A stretch of DNA of 62,669 bases from Chloroflexota bacterium (GTDB lineage: Bacteria; Chloroflexota; Anaerolineae; UBA4142): positions 1 through 62,669 of the forward strand of contig JACRMI010000168.1 of NCBI GenBank assembly GCA_016215025.1, read 5' to 3'. Below are positions 47,641 to 55,785 of the stretch, one piece after another; the first letter of the stretch is position 1, and the number at the start of each line of letters is the position of its first letter. The position numbers and the translations under genes are program-made. The notes beneath the pieces were generated by a model. It saw nothing but the letters and a program-made list of their open reading frames with translations. It was not told the origin of the DNA and made no database searches.

Positions 47641-49504
47641 GCAGTACTTAACACTAGTCTTGATTCTGCTCGTAGCCGCTGTCTTTCGGTTTTATGGCTT
47701 GGCATGGGATAGCGGCTATCTTTTTCATCCCGACGAACGCAAGATCATGCTTGTGGTGTCGGGACTGCATTTACCTTCCAGCGTTTTTGAATTCTTCTCC
47801 ACCGATAGTCCGCTCAACCCCAAGTTCTTTGCATACGGTTCTTTTCCAATTTATCTGTTAAAAGCTCTCAGCGTATTCACGCCGACTCTTTCGTTCAGCG
47901 TTCCCTGGCGAGAAGATTTCGTCAGTCTCGCGATGTTTGGTCGCGTGCTTTCAGTTCTTTTCGATCTCGGCACCATCGGGTTCATCTTTTTGATCGGGCG
48001 ACGACTCTACGCTGCGACCGTCGGTTTGCTGGCTGCGGCGTGTGTAGCGATTACGACGCTGCACATTCAGCTTTCGCATTTCTATGCGGTTGATACACTG
48101 TTGACCTTGCTTACCACGGTCACCTTTTTTTTTGCAGCGCGCTACGCTCAGATGGGCAAGCGGCGCGATGCGATTTTGATCGGCGTGACGTATGGGCTTG
48201 CGCTTGCGACGAAGGTCACCGCGCTGCCGTTGATTGTGCCAATTGTGGTTGCCGTAGTGCTGACTGCCGACCATCGACCGCCGACCGCTGATCCTTCGAG
48301 TCGTTTCGCGGCTCAAGATGCCGCCGTCGGTCGTCTGCGATCTGCGGTCGCGCTAGTCCGCACCTGGGTCAAACAGATTTGGGCTGTGCGTCCTACGCTC
48401 GCGAAAATCCTCGGTGTGGCGCTGGCGGTTTTCGTCATCACTCAACCTTACATGCTGCTCGACCCCATTCGTTACTTTGGCCAAGTGGGAACGGAACTAC
48501 TTGTCGCGCGCGGCTGGCTCGATTTTCCATACACCCGTCAGTATGCGGGTACACTGCCACTTGTTTATCCGATTGTGCAAAGCAGCGTTTGGGGTATGGG
48601 CTTGCCGTTCGGAATTTTTGTGTGGGGTGCGAGCGCAGTGTTCGCCTGGAATTGGTGGCGCAAGCGTGATTGGCAAAGTGGACTGGTTCTTTCTTGGGCA
48701 TTGATTTATTTCTTGGCCACTGGCGCGCAATTCGCAAAATACTTGCGCTATCTTTTGCCGCTCTTGCCGTTTTTATTTTTGATGACTAGCGCGTACGTTT
48801 CATGCATCATCCTTCGACTTCGCGCAGGACAGGCTACTCACGCATCACACATCCCGCACGCTTCGCGCGTTTTAGTGTTCACTGTTTACTGTTTACTGTT
48901 TACTGGATTAATTTATTCATTGGCGTTCGTTTCCATGTATTCCCGCCAACATCCTTGGATTACGATTTCGCAGTGGATTTATACTAACGTTCCGCCGCAA
49001 TCGACACTGGCGATTGAGCACTGGGACGACGCGCTGCCTCAACCGATGCGCAACGCTGAAATGGGCGAACGCTCGCCGACAGAATATCGAACTCAAATCT
49101 TGCCGATGTACGATGACGATGATTCTGCCAAGCTGGATAAGCTCGTCGATATTGTGAGCAGCAGCGATTACGTCGTCTTGGCAACACAGCGTTTGTCGGC
49201 GACGATCACGCGTTTGCCGCACCGCTACCCCATGTCGTCGCGCTACTATCATTTGCTTTTTTCTGGGCAACTCGGATTCGATTTGGTTGCATCGGCTACA
49301 AATGGCATTGCGCTTGATGGCATCGTCATCGTCGATGATCGATTCGACGGAACAATGCCACCTTTGTTTTCGCACTCGGATGCGGTCGTCTGGAATTGGG
49401 GGCGCGCCGACGAAAGCTTTACGGTTTACGATCATCCCTTGCCGCTTGTGTTCAAAAAGGTGCGGACGCTATCGCCCGACGAAATAAGAAATCTTCTACG
49501 CTAG
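47624..49504 (+). CDS. GT39-like membrane glycosyltransferase (PMT/ArnT fold) with translated repeats
   Basis: 626 residues. An N-terminal helix and the loop YLFHPDERKIMLV, with the acidic pair of GT-C enzymes, are followed by about ten more helices and a C-terminal soluble part. It would transfer a sugar from a polyprenyl-phosphate donor to a protein or lipid on the outer side. The apparent TTG start is inside a heptamer array, so the true start may differ. Two in-frame repeat stretches (48263-48355 and 48810-48903) add residues such as ADHRPPTAD and FTVYCLLFT. Confidence 0.85.
   Translation: MRREAWQYLTLVLILLVAAVFRFYGLAWDSGYLFHPDERKIMLVVSGLHLPSSVFEFFSTDSPLNPKFFAYGSFPIYLLKALSVFTPTLSFSVPWREDFVSLAMFGRVLSVLFDLGTIGFIFLIGRRLYAATVGLLAAACVAITTLHIQLSHFYAVDTLLTLLTTVTFFFAARYAQMGKRRDAILIGVTYGLALATKVTALPLIVPIVVAVVLTADHRPPTADPSSRFAAQDAAVGRLRSAVALVRTWVKQIWAVRPTLAKILGVALAVFVITQPYMLLDPIRYFGQVGTELLVARGWLDFPYTRQYAGTLPLVYPIVQSSVWGMGLPFGIFVWGASAVFAWNWWRKRDWQSGLVLSWALIYFLATGAQFAKYLRYLLPLLPFLFLMTSAYVSCIILRLRAGQATHASHIPHASRVLVFTVYCLLFTGLIYSLAFVSMYSRQHPWITISQWIYTNVPPQSTLAIEHWDDALPQPMRNAEMGERSPTEYRTQILPMYDDDDSAKLDKLVDIVSSSDYVVLATQRLSATITRLPHRYPMSSRYYHLLFSGQLGFDLVASATNGIALDGIVIVDDRFDGTMPPLFSHSDAVVWNWGRADESFTVYDHPLPLVFKKVRTLSPDEIRNLLR
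48263..48355. repeat. Inverted heptamer array inside the GT39-like gene
   Basis: ACTGCCG, ACCATCG, ACCGCCG, ACCGCTG (48263-48290) are inverted by CCGCCGT, CGGTCGT, CTGCGAT, CTGCGGT (48321-48348), with a 30-base loop. The frame is open throughout. It lies in a cytosolic or periplasmic loop between two helices. Confidence 0.8.
48810..48903 (+). repeat. Two repeat pieces inside the GT39-like gene
   Basis: 48810-48835 (TCCTTCGACTTCGCGCAGGA...) resembles the inverse of the nested block at 9072-9100. 48876-48903 is TGTTCAC then three TGTTTAC, the inverse of the GTGAACA/GTAAACA family at 13537-13585. Both are translated. Confidence 0.75.
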
Positions 49505-49567
49505 AGTTCCGCCGAGTTCCCCTGAGTTCCATTGTGCGGGGGAACTCGGCGGAACTCGGAGGAACTT
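49504..49567 (+). repeat. Decamer inverted array with a ribosome-binding site
   Basis: GAGTTCCGCC, GAGTTCCCCT, GAGTTCCATT (49504-49533) are inverted by GGGGAACTC, GGCGGAACTC, GGAGGAACTT (49539-49567). The last unit contains GGAGG, 7 bases before the TTG start of the GT2 gene, so the hairpin can expose or hide its Shine-Dalgarno. Confidence 0.88.
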
Positions 49568-49569
49568 GT

Positions 49570-50247
49570 TTGAAACTTTCCATTCTTATTCCCATTTACA
49601 ACGAATGCGCGACAGTTCTCGAAATCATCAAACGCGTGCAAGCGGTGCCATTTGAAAAAGAAATCATTGCTGTAGACGACGGCTCGACGGATGGAACGCG
49701 TCAACTCTTGCCACAAGTTGCGAAAAATGGCGTGATCGTTTTGTATCACGAACGTAATCAGGGCAAAGGCGCCGCGATCCAAACCGGTCTCAAATGTGCA
49801 ACCGGCGACATTATCGTGATTCAGGATGCCGACTTGGAGTACGATCCGCGCGATTACACTCAGCTTGTTCAGCCGATTGTCGAAGGGCGCGCGAAGGTGG
49901 TATACGGTTCGCGCTTTCTCGGACCGCGCATGGCGATGTTCTTTTGGCACATGCTGGCGAACAAAGCGCTGACGCTGATGACGAATCTCTTGTACGATGC
50001 GATCCTCTCGGATATGGAGACCGGCTACAAAGCGTTTCGGGCTGACATTATCAAAAGCATGACGCTGCGTTCGCGCCGATTTGACTTTGAGCCGGAGGTC
50101 ACCGCCAAAGTGCTCAAGCATAAGGTTCGCATCTTTGAAGTTCCGATTTCGTACTATGGGCGCGAGTACGCCGAAGGAAAAAAGATCGGAATGAAAGATG
50201 GTTTTGTTGCGATCTGGACGTTGCTCAAATATCGTTTTGTCGATTAA
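49570..50247 (+). CDS. Glycosyltransferase family 2 (polyprenyl-phosphate glycosyltransferase-like)
   Basis: 225 residues from TTG at 49570, supported by GGAGG 7 bases upstream. LSILIPIYNECATVLEIIKRV, AVDDGSTDGTRQLLP and QDADLEYDPRDYTQLVQPI (metal-binding DxD) are the GT2 motifs, close to dolichol-phosphate glucose/mannose synthases. No membrane helix. It may make the polyprenyl-phosphate sugar donor used by the GT-C proteins on either side. Confidence 0.9.
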   Translation: MKLSILIPIYNECATVLEIIKRVQAVPFEKEIIAVDDGSTDGTRQLLPQVAKNGVIVLYHERNQGKGAAIQTGLKCATGDIIVIQDADLEYDPRDYTQLVQPIVEGRAKVVYGSRFLGPRMAMFFWHMLANKALTLMTNLLYDAILSDMETGYKAFRADIIKSMTLRSRRFDFEPEVTAKVLKHKVRIFEVPISYYGREYAEGKKIGMKDGFVAIWTLLKYRFVD

Positions 50248-50470
50248 ATGACTGACTATGTCATGCTGAGAACTCATGCCTCGCGGGCATGTTTAGGGAA
50301 AGAAACTTGTCATGCTGAGCGCAGCGAAGCATCTCCCGCGCTGAAGGAGAGACTCTTCGCTTCGCTCAGAGTGACATCCAAGTTTCGAGCAGTGGAGCGA
50401 AGCATCTTCATTCCGTGTATGGGATTCTCCGCTTCGTTCACGTTTCGCGTGACAATTTATCACCCACTAA
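50248..50470. repeat. Gap filled with tandem palindromic elements
   Basis: At 50307-50376 the arm TGTCATGCTGAGCGCAGCGA is inverted by TCGCTTCGCTCAGAGTGACA. Partial copies of the same arm flank it (TATGTCATGCTGAG at 50258 and GGAGCGAAGCATCTTC at 50394). No gene is seen. Related elements lie at 51302-51372 and 52585-52651. Confidence 0.85.
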
Positions 50471-52582
50471 ATGATTGCGCCACATCTCGCCGCATTGACG
50501 TTTCAATCTGATGAGCACGGGCTAACGCGCGTAGAAACTGGTGCGTTATTACTTGTCCATTTCGGCGGGTTAGTCGCGTTCTGGCGACTAGTCCAACTGC
50601 CGATTTGGTACGGCGCATTGTCGTTAGCACTGTTGCTCGGCGTACCATTTTTTATTTCGATAAAAACTCGGCGTGCGCTGGCAGTCGAAACACTTGCGCC
50701 GCTTTTTTTTCTCTATTTGATTATCGCCACGCGCTTTGTCTTTATTCGATTTCTCGGCGGCGACGTTCCTGGGTATTTCGATTACAATGCGCCCGACCTG
50801 CGCGCGACGTTGTTTCGACTCGAACCGTGGGCGATTTGCGCGCTAATTTACACGCTTGCGATTCAGATTCGTTATCTGGTCGATCAGGCATGGCAACGCG
50901 TTGTGCCGATGCTTGCGGCGATTCTGATTCTTGCGACAATTGTGTGGGCGAGCAGTCTCTACAACGGTCATCGCACGCATGGCGTCACTGGGACTGATCC
51001 GTACGCGTACGCGCAAATGGGCATCGATCTTGCAACGCACGGTACGCCGCTCCATCGATTTACGCTGTTTCCAAGTGTTGCGTCGCTTACTATTCCTTGG
51101 TCGCCGATTGTTCATACGGGCTATCACATTCCGATCAACGCCAACGGTGATGCGCCGACGGTTTGGCCCATTGGTGGATCGATTGCATTTGCGCTGGCAT
51201 ATGGGTTGGCAGGCGAAGCTGGTTTGTATCTGGTCAATCCGTTGGTGAGCTTGCTCTTGCTTGCGGCGACCGGTTGGCTCGCGTGGGAACTTTTCGCCCC
51301 ACTGTCATTTCGAGCGAAGCGAGAAATCTCTCTCGCGCAAATTGAGATTTCTCGCTCCGCTCGAAATGACAGCGTGATAGAACATCGCGCATGGATTGCC
51401 GCGCTCGCCATCGCGATCCTCGCTACCTCGCACACGCTGTTCGATTGGGCGACTGTCACGATGGTTGATTCGCAAGCGGCGTTGTTTACGGTGCTTGCCA
51501 TCATCCTGTCATTGCGAGGAGCGAGGCATACAAGCGTCGCGAATGAAAATGTGTCGGAGCGACGTCGCCTCGCTCGCGAGGCGCGCAATCTCCAATTTGG
51601 CATATTGTACCCTATTCTCAGTGGACTCGCGCTTGGTGCGGCGTATTTCGTGCGCCACACCCAAGTCCTCATCGCGCCCGCGATTTTCATTTTGTTGTGG
51701 TTCAACCCTGCGCCGCGCAACGAACGCATTCGCAATTTGTTCGCCGCTGGGCTGGCGGCGTTGTTGGTCGCGTTGCCTGACTTGTGGTATCATCAGATTG
51801 TCTTTGGGAGTTGGCTGAGTCCCGAATCGACCGAACTCAGTTTGTTTTCAATCACATCCGCTGGCGAAACAATCAGTGGACTAGATGCAGGACTACTCGC
51901 GGCGCGCGAGTTTGGCTGGCTCTTGCCATTTCTGATTTATGGCGCGTTTCGGTTCGCGCGCGATAAACGAATCGAATCCGTCGCCGTGGCGCTGTGGCTT
52001 GGCGTGCTAATCGGATTTCACGTCTTGTATCCCGCGTTACGCTTGCGCGATTTGTTGCCCGAGTTTCCTGCGCTTGCGATTATGACCGCGTTTGGCGTCG
52101 TTGCATTCATGATAGACCTGGAAGGTTTTTGGAAACCTTCCAGGTCTATCGGATTGACTATCGCCTTGTTCTTGTTTTTGATTCGCGTTTGGAACGTATT
52201 ACCCATTCCGTTCGGCACGCCGCAAAGTTCGTTCGGTTATCTCTCTGCATCGCAGCGCGCAGCGTTTGAACAACTGTCGACGCTCACGCCATCACGCGCA
52301 GTGATCGGCTCAACGTTGAACGACGGCGCAATCGATTTGTACGCTCGACGCGAAACATTCATTCCAACGATGTGGTCGGCGCAAGAGCAAGACACATTTT
52401 TTGCCGCAATGTTTCGCCAGGGCAGGGCGGTTTATTTATTGGACGACGCTGCAGGCATGACGACCTTGCGTCATCAACTTGAACAACGTTACACGCTTCA
52501 GAAAATTGCTGTGCTTGATGTACCGCTGTCGAGCATTTTTCCTGGTGATACGTCGAGCGCGCTATATCAAATAATAAAATAA
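50471..52582 (+). CDS. Large GT-C-like membrane protein carrying three palindromic inserts
   Basis: 703 residues with about 12 hydrophobic helices. GVTGTDPYAYAQMGIDLATHG in the first long loop resembles the acidic loop of GT39/GT83 glycosyltransferases. A C-terminal soluble part follows. It is probably a polyprenyl-phosphate-dependent glycosyltransferase paired with the GT2 gene before it. Three palindromes lie within the frame (51302-51372, 51509-51601, 52111-52150) and are translated as loop segments, for example SFRAKREIS and LEGFWKPSRS. Confidence 0.8.
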   Translation: MIAPHLAALTFQSDEHGLTRVETGALLLVHFGGLVAFWRLVQLPIWYGALSLALLLGVPFFISIKTRRALAVETLAPLFFLYLIIATRFVFIRFLGGDVPGYFDYNAPDLRATLFRLEPWAICALIYTLAIQIRYLVDQAWQRVVPMLAAILILATIVWASSLYNGHRTHGVTGTDPYAYAQMGIDLATHGTPLHRFTLFPSVASLTIPWSPIVHTGYHIPINANGDAPTVWPIGGSIAFALAYGLAGEAGLYLVNPLVSLLLLAATGWLAWELFAPLSFRAKREISLAQIEISRSARNDSVIEHRAWIAALAIAILATSHTLFDWATVTMVDSQAALFTVLAIILSLRGARHTSVANENVSERRRLAREARNLQFGILYPILSGLALGAAYFVRHTQVLIAPAIFILLWFNPAPRNERIRNLFAAGLAALLVALPDLWYHQIVFGSWLSPESTELSLFSITSAGETISGLDAGLLAAREFGWLLPFLIYGAFRFARDKRIESVAVALWLGVLIGFHVLYPALRLRDLLPEFPALAIMTAFGVVAFMIDLEGFWKPSRSIGLTIALFLFLIRVWNVLPIPFGTPQSSFGYLSASQRAAFEQLSTLTPSRAVIGSTLNDGAIDLYARRETFIPTMWSAQEQDTFFAAMFRQGRAVYLLDDAAGMTTLRHQLEQRYTLQKIAVLDVPLSSIFPGDTSSALYQIIK
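51302..51372. repeat. 71-bp palindromic element inside a coding region
   Basis: Arms of 29 bases (51302-51330 and 51344-51372) match at 28 of 29 positions; the arm starts CTGTCATTTCGAGCGAAGCG. The reading frame of the membrane-protein gene passes through both arms without a stop. Confidence 0.92.
51509..51601. repeat. Degenerate palindromic element inside a coding region
   Basis: TGTCATTGCGAGGAGCGAGG at the left and CGCCTCGCTCGCGAGGCGCG then CAATCTCC at the right resemble the arms of the TGTCAT-type elements nearby but are more diverged. It encodes LRGARHTSVANENVSERRR in frame. Confidence 0.6.
52111..52150. repeat. 40-bp palindrome, 18-bp perfect arms, inside a coding region
   Basis: GATAGACCTGGAAGGTTT, TTGG, then the exact inverse. 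It encodes IDLEGFWKPSRSI between two hydrophobic helices. The core AGACCTG recurs in hairpins at 55670-55710 and 56528. Confidence 0.92.
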
Positions 52583-52584
52583 AC

Positions 52585-52651
52585 TGTCATTCTGAGCGGA
52601 GCGAAGAATCTCCTCATCAATCAGAGACCCTTCGCTCCGCTCAGGGTGACA
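52585..52651. repeat. Palindromic element between the membrane-protein gene and der
   Basis: TGTCATTCTGAGCGGAGCGA (left, 52585) and TCGCTCCGCTCAGGGTGACA (right, ending 52651) form a hairpin with arms of about 28 bases. It ends 21 bases before the der start codon. Confidence 0.88.
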
Positions 52652-52672
52652 ATCGTAGATTGGTTACCCAAG

Positions 52673-54019
52673 ATGACAAAGCCAATTGTTGCAATCGTCG
52701 GACGCCCAAACGTGGGCAAGTCCACTTTATTCAATCGCTTGATCGAAGAAAGACTCGCGATCATTTCGGACACGGCGGGCACGACGCGTGATCGTCTCTA
52801 CGGCGAAGCGGAATTCGCGGGGCGCGAGTTTATCGTCGTCGATACCGGCGGTCTTGCGTTGGACGATCGCGCCGATCTGCCCGGTACGCCTGCAGCGATG
52901 TTGGTCGGCGTGCGGGCGCAAGCGCAGATCGCCATCGACGAAGCGGACACGATTATTTTCATGGTCGATGTGGAACAAGGGATCACGCCCAATGATTCCG
53001 AAATCGCAAATATTTTGCGGCGCACAAACAAACCCGTTTACCTCGTCGTGAACAAAGCCGATAATGATTCGCGTCGCCAAGATGCCGTCGAATTTTTCCA
53101 ACTCGGTCTTGGCGAGCCGCTTGCAATTTCGGCGTTGCATGGCGTTGGCACCGGCGACTTGCTCGACAAGATCATCGAGAACTTGCCGCCCGAATCGACG
53201 GAAGCGCCGAGCGATATTCCACACATCGCAATTGTTGGTCGTCCGAATGTGGGCAAGTCGTCGCTGCTCAACGCGATTTTGGGCGAAGAGCGTGCGATGG
53301 TGAGCGATATTCCTGGGACGACGCGGGATGCCATCGATACCGAAATTTCGTGGGATGGTCAACCAGTGGTTCTCATCGACACCGCGGGGTTGCGCAAGCG
53401 GGGGCAAATCGAACAAGGGATTGAAAAATATTCTTCGTTGCGCGCCTTTCGTGCGATTCAGCGCGCTGATGTCGCGCTGCTCGTCATCGATGCGGCGGAC
53501 GGCGTCATGGCGCAAGATCAGCACGTCGCAAGTTACATTCTCGAAGAAGGCAAGGGCGTCGTCATCGTTATCAACAAGTGGGACTTGATCGAAAAAGAAC
53601 AGCGCACGATGGAAGAATACACGGAGCGGATGCGCTCGCAGCTCGATTTTATCGCTTATGCGCCAATCGTGTTTGTATCGGCGAAGACGCATCAGCGCGT
53701 GCGTCATGTGATCGACAAGGCGTTTGTGGTGCGCGCAGCGTGGAAGATGCGCGTGCCGACGGGACCACTCAACGAAATGCTGCGCGAAGCTACGGCGAAA
53801 CACGCGCCGACTTCCAAAGGCAAGCGGCAGTTGAAATTCTTGTATGCGACCCAGGTTGAAGGTTCGCCGCCGACGTTTGTATTTTTTGTCAACGACAAGC
53901 GACTCGTGCATTTCACGTACGAACGCTATTTGGAAAATCAACTGCGCGAACGCTGGGGCTTTGAGGGTGCGCCGTTACGCTTTATCTTTCGCACGCGGCG
54001 GTCGGAAAAGGGTAAATAA
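52673..54019 (+). CDS. der: Ribosome-assembly GTPase Der (EngA)
   Basis: 448 residues. Two tandem GTPase domains: VAIVGRPNVGKSTLFNRL with DTGGLALDD, and IAIVGRPNVGKSSLLNAILGEERAMVSDIPGTTRDAID with DTAGLRKRGQ. A C-terminal KH-like domain (FVFFVNDKRLVHFTYERYLENQLRERWGF) completes it. Der is needed for 50S ribosome maturation. The ATG at 52673 is preferred because it places the P-loop at the usual distance from the N-terminus. Confidence 0.97.
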   Translation: MTKPIVAIVGRPNVGKSTLFNRLIEERLAIISDTAGTTRDRLYGEAEFAGREFIVVDTGGLALDDRADLPGTPAAMLVGVRAQAQIAIDEADTIIFMVDVEQGITPNDSEIANILRRTNKPVYLVVNKADNDSRRQDAVEFFQLGLGEPLAISALHGVGTGDLLDKIIENLPPESTEAPSDIPHIAIVGRPNVGKSSLLNAILGEERAMVSDIPGTTRDAIDTEISWDGQPVVLIDTAGLRKRGQIEQGIEKYSSLRAFRAIQRADVALLVIDAADGVMAQDQHVASYILEEGKGVVIVINKWDLIEKEQRTMEEYTERMRSQLDFIAYAPIVFVSAKTHQRVRHVIDKAFVVRAAWKMRVPTGPLNEMLREATAKHAPTSKGKRQLKFLYATQVEGSPPTFVFFVNDKRLVHFTYERYLENQLRERWGFEGAPLRFIFRTRRSEKGK

Positions 54020-54021
54020 AA

Positions 54022-54059
54022 ATGGCGGGACGTTCTATGAAACGTCCCGCCATGATTTT
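54022..54059. terminator. Bidirectional terminator between der and a convergent gene
   Basis: ATGGCGGGACGTT (54022-54034) and its exact inverse (54041-54053) are followed by GATTTTT. In the other direction the upstream AAATAAAA gives a T-rich tail. It serves both convergent genes. Confidence 0.9.
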
Positions 54060-55646
54060 TCACGGTGTGCGTATCTCCAAATTGGAAAACTCGATTACGT
54101 TGTCCGCCGAGGCACCGGTCGTGCCGACGATCACTCCGACTTTGCCCGTCGCATATCGTGAATCGTCAACTTGCCCGACATATTCTCCATTGACGAAGAA
54201 GGTAAAATGCGCGCCTTGAGTGATGACGGTCAGGCGATTGGTTTCGTTGGATTTAACCGCGCTCGCCTTGAACCAACTGCCAATCGTTTCCAACTTGCCT
54301 TTGGATTGAAATTGAAACACGTAATACTTGTCGTTGGTGATGCGGAAGACGTAAAAGTTGTCTTGATCGACCGCGCGAAAGATCAGCCCCGCTGAAATGT
54401 CTTTTGCGCCGCTTATGGCTTTGCTGTCCACCGATAGCGCGCCGTCGCTGATCGAAGGACTGTTCGCGGCTATCGAGTACGCGATTCCATTCGATTCCGA
54501 TTTGAACGCCCAACGATATTTCCCATCGGCAATATCGCGCGTGCCGCTCAGCGAATTGGCTGCAAAGTCGCCGACGAGCCATTGATTCGAATTGGAAGCG
54601 AACGAGTCGTCTAGTTTTTTGTTCCAGGTTTGACTCGTTTTGAGCAAGGCTTGCGATTGTTGTGCGGTCACGGTTGCCTTTTGCGCGATTGAGGTTGACG
54701 TCGCGTTGGCAACCGCCGTTGATGTGGCGCGTCGTTCAGTTGGAGAAGCGATTGGAGTCGGCGAGCGGACTTGAAAATTGTCGAACTCGAATACTGCCGT
54801 ATCGCCCGCGCCCAACATTTCGATGGCAACACCTACCTGCCCGCTTTTCAAAGTGCTATCGCTTTTCTCGGTGACGAATTGGTCGTTGATGAACAGTTGA
54901 ATTTTTGAACCTTCGGCGATCACCGTCAAGCGATTTTGTAAGTTGGGACGAAGCGCTCTGCTTCTTGTCCACTCGATCAAGGTTTTCCACTTGTCTTCAT
55001 ACCACAGCGTCAAGCAGTAATAACCGTCATCCGTAATGACAAATCGATAATAGTTCCCGTAACGATCTTCTCGGAATTGAATCCCGTAGGCGGCGTTTTC
55101 GTTCCCATCTGTTTGTCGCGCATCGACGCTTAACGCAAAGTCGGTTAGTTGATTGACCATGGGTGTTATGGCTCCCCAGGTGAATCCTTTGTGTGCTTGA
55201 ATATCCCAACGATATTTTCCATTTACGATTTCGATCTTGGAGCGCGAGTATTCGGTGTCGTTGCTTCCCACGCGCCAGATATTTCGGTTGTCGTTAAACT
55301 GATCCGATAGAACGATGTTCCACTGGTTGCGTGCGCTAGGGGCTGTCTGCGTCGCCCGTGGAGTTGCCGTCGTGGTGGATCGCGTGGGTTGCGGCGTCTG
55401 AGTCGCGCGACGCGTGGTAGTTGCCTGCGCAATTCGAACCGTGCGCGTGGCTTGCGGTGTTCGAGTTGTTGTAGGCGCACGCGCTACCGAATAAATCATC
55501 GATCCAAACACGGCGGTATACATCAAGCCGACAAAGCAACAGATACAAAGTGTCAAGCCACCAAATGCGGCTAGAATAAACCAAAGCGATCTTTCACCAC
55601 TCGTTTTTGATCCAGTTTCATCCGCCGTCGAACTGGGCGCATTCAT
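54060..55646 (-). CDS. Membrane-anchored protein with two lectin-like (LamG-type) domains
   Basis: 528 residues from the ATG at 55646 with AAGGAG at 7 bases. A cytoplasmic head of about 22 residues, a membrane helix (23-53, Cys-rich), then a low-complexity Thr/Arg/Ala stalk (60-105). Two homologous beta-sandwich domains follow: the first with WNIVLSDQFNDNRNIWRVG, the second with WNKKLDDSFASNSNQWLVGDF, each ending NRLTVI...IQLFINDQFV / FTFFVNGEYV and GVAIE/GVIVG. They resemble concanavalin/LamG or DUF1080 domains, suggesting extracellular sugar binding. Confidence 0.78.
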   Translation of the reverse strand: MNAPSSTADETGSKTSGERSLWFILAAFGGLTLCICCFVGLMYTAVFGSMIYSVARAPTTTRTPQATRTVRIAQATTTRRATQTPQPTRSTTTATPRATQTAPSARNQWNIVLSDQFNDNRNIWRVGSNDTEYSRSKIEIVNGKYRWDIQAHKGFTWGAITPMVNQLTDFALSVDARQTDGNENAAYGIQFREDRYGNYYRFVITDDGYYCLTLWYEDKWKTLIEWTRSRALRPNLQNRLTVIAEGSKIQLFINDQFVTEKSDSTLKSGQVGVAIEMLGAGDTAVFEFDNFQVRSPTPIASPTERRATSTAVANATSTSIAQKATVTAQQSQALLKTSQTWNKKLDDSFASNSNQWLVGDFAANSLSGTRDIADGKYRWAFKSESNGIAYSIAANSPSISDGALSVDSKAISGAKDISAGLIFRAVDQDNFYVFRITNDKYYVFQFQSKGKLETIGSWFKASAVKSNETNRLTVITQGAHFTFFVNGEYVGQVDDSRYATGKVGVIVGTTGASADNVIEFSNLEIRTP

Positions 55647-55669
55647 TGCAATCTCCTTTTTGAAACGAT

Positions 55670-55708
55670 GCAGACCTGTCAGGTTGCTTGGCAAAATCCG
55701 ACAGGTCT
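55670..55708. repeat. Palindromic element AGACCTGTC upstream of the lectin-like gene
   Basis: AGACCTGTCAGG and its inverse around CCGACAGGTCT. The same core occurs at 52111-52150 (AGACCTGGAAGG) and as a half-copy at 56528 (AGACCTGTCAGGTCT). Confidence 0.7.
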
Positions 55709-55785
55709 GTCTTGTGTGATGTTTTCGATCATCGACCCACGCAAGATACTCTCCATTTTCTCTTGGCTAATTTTACTCAGTTGTC

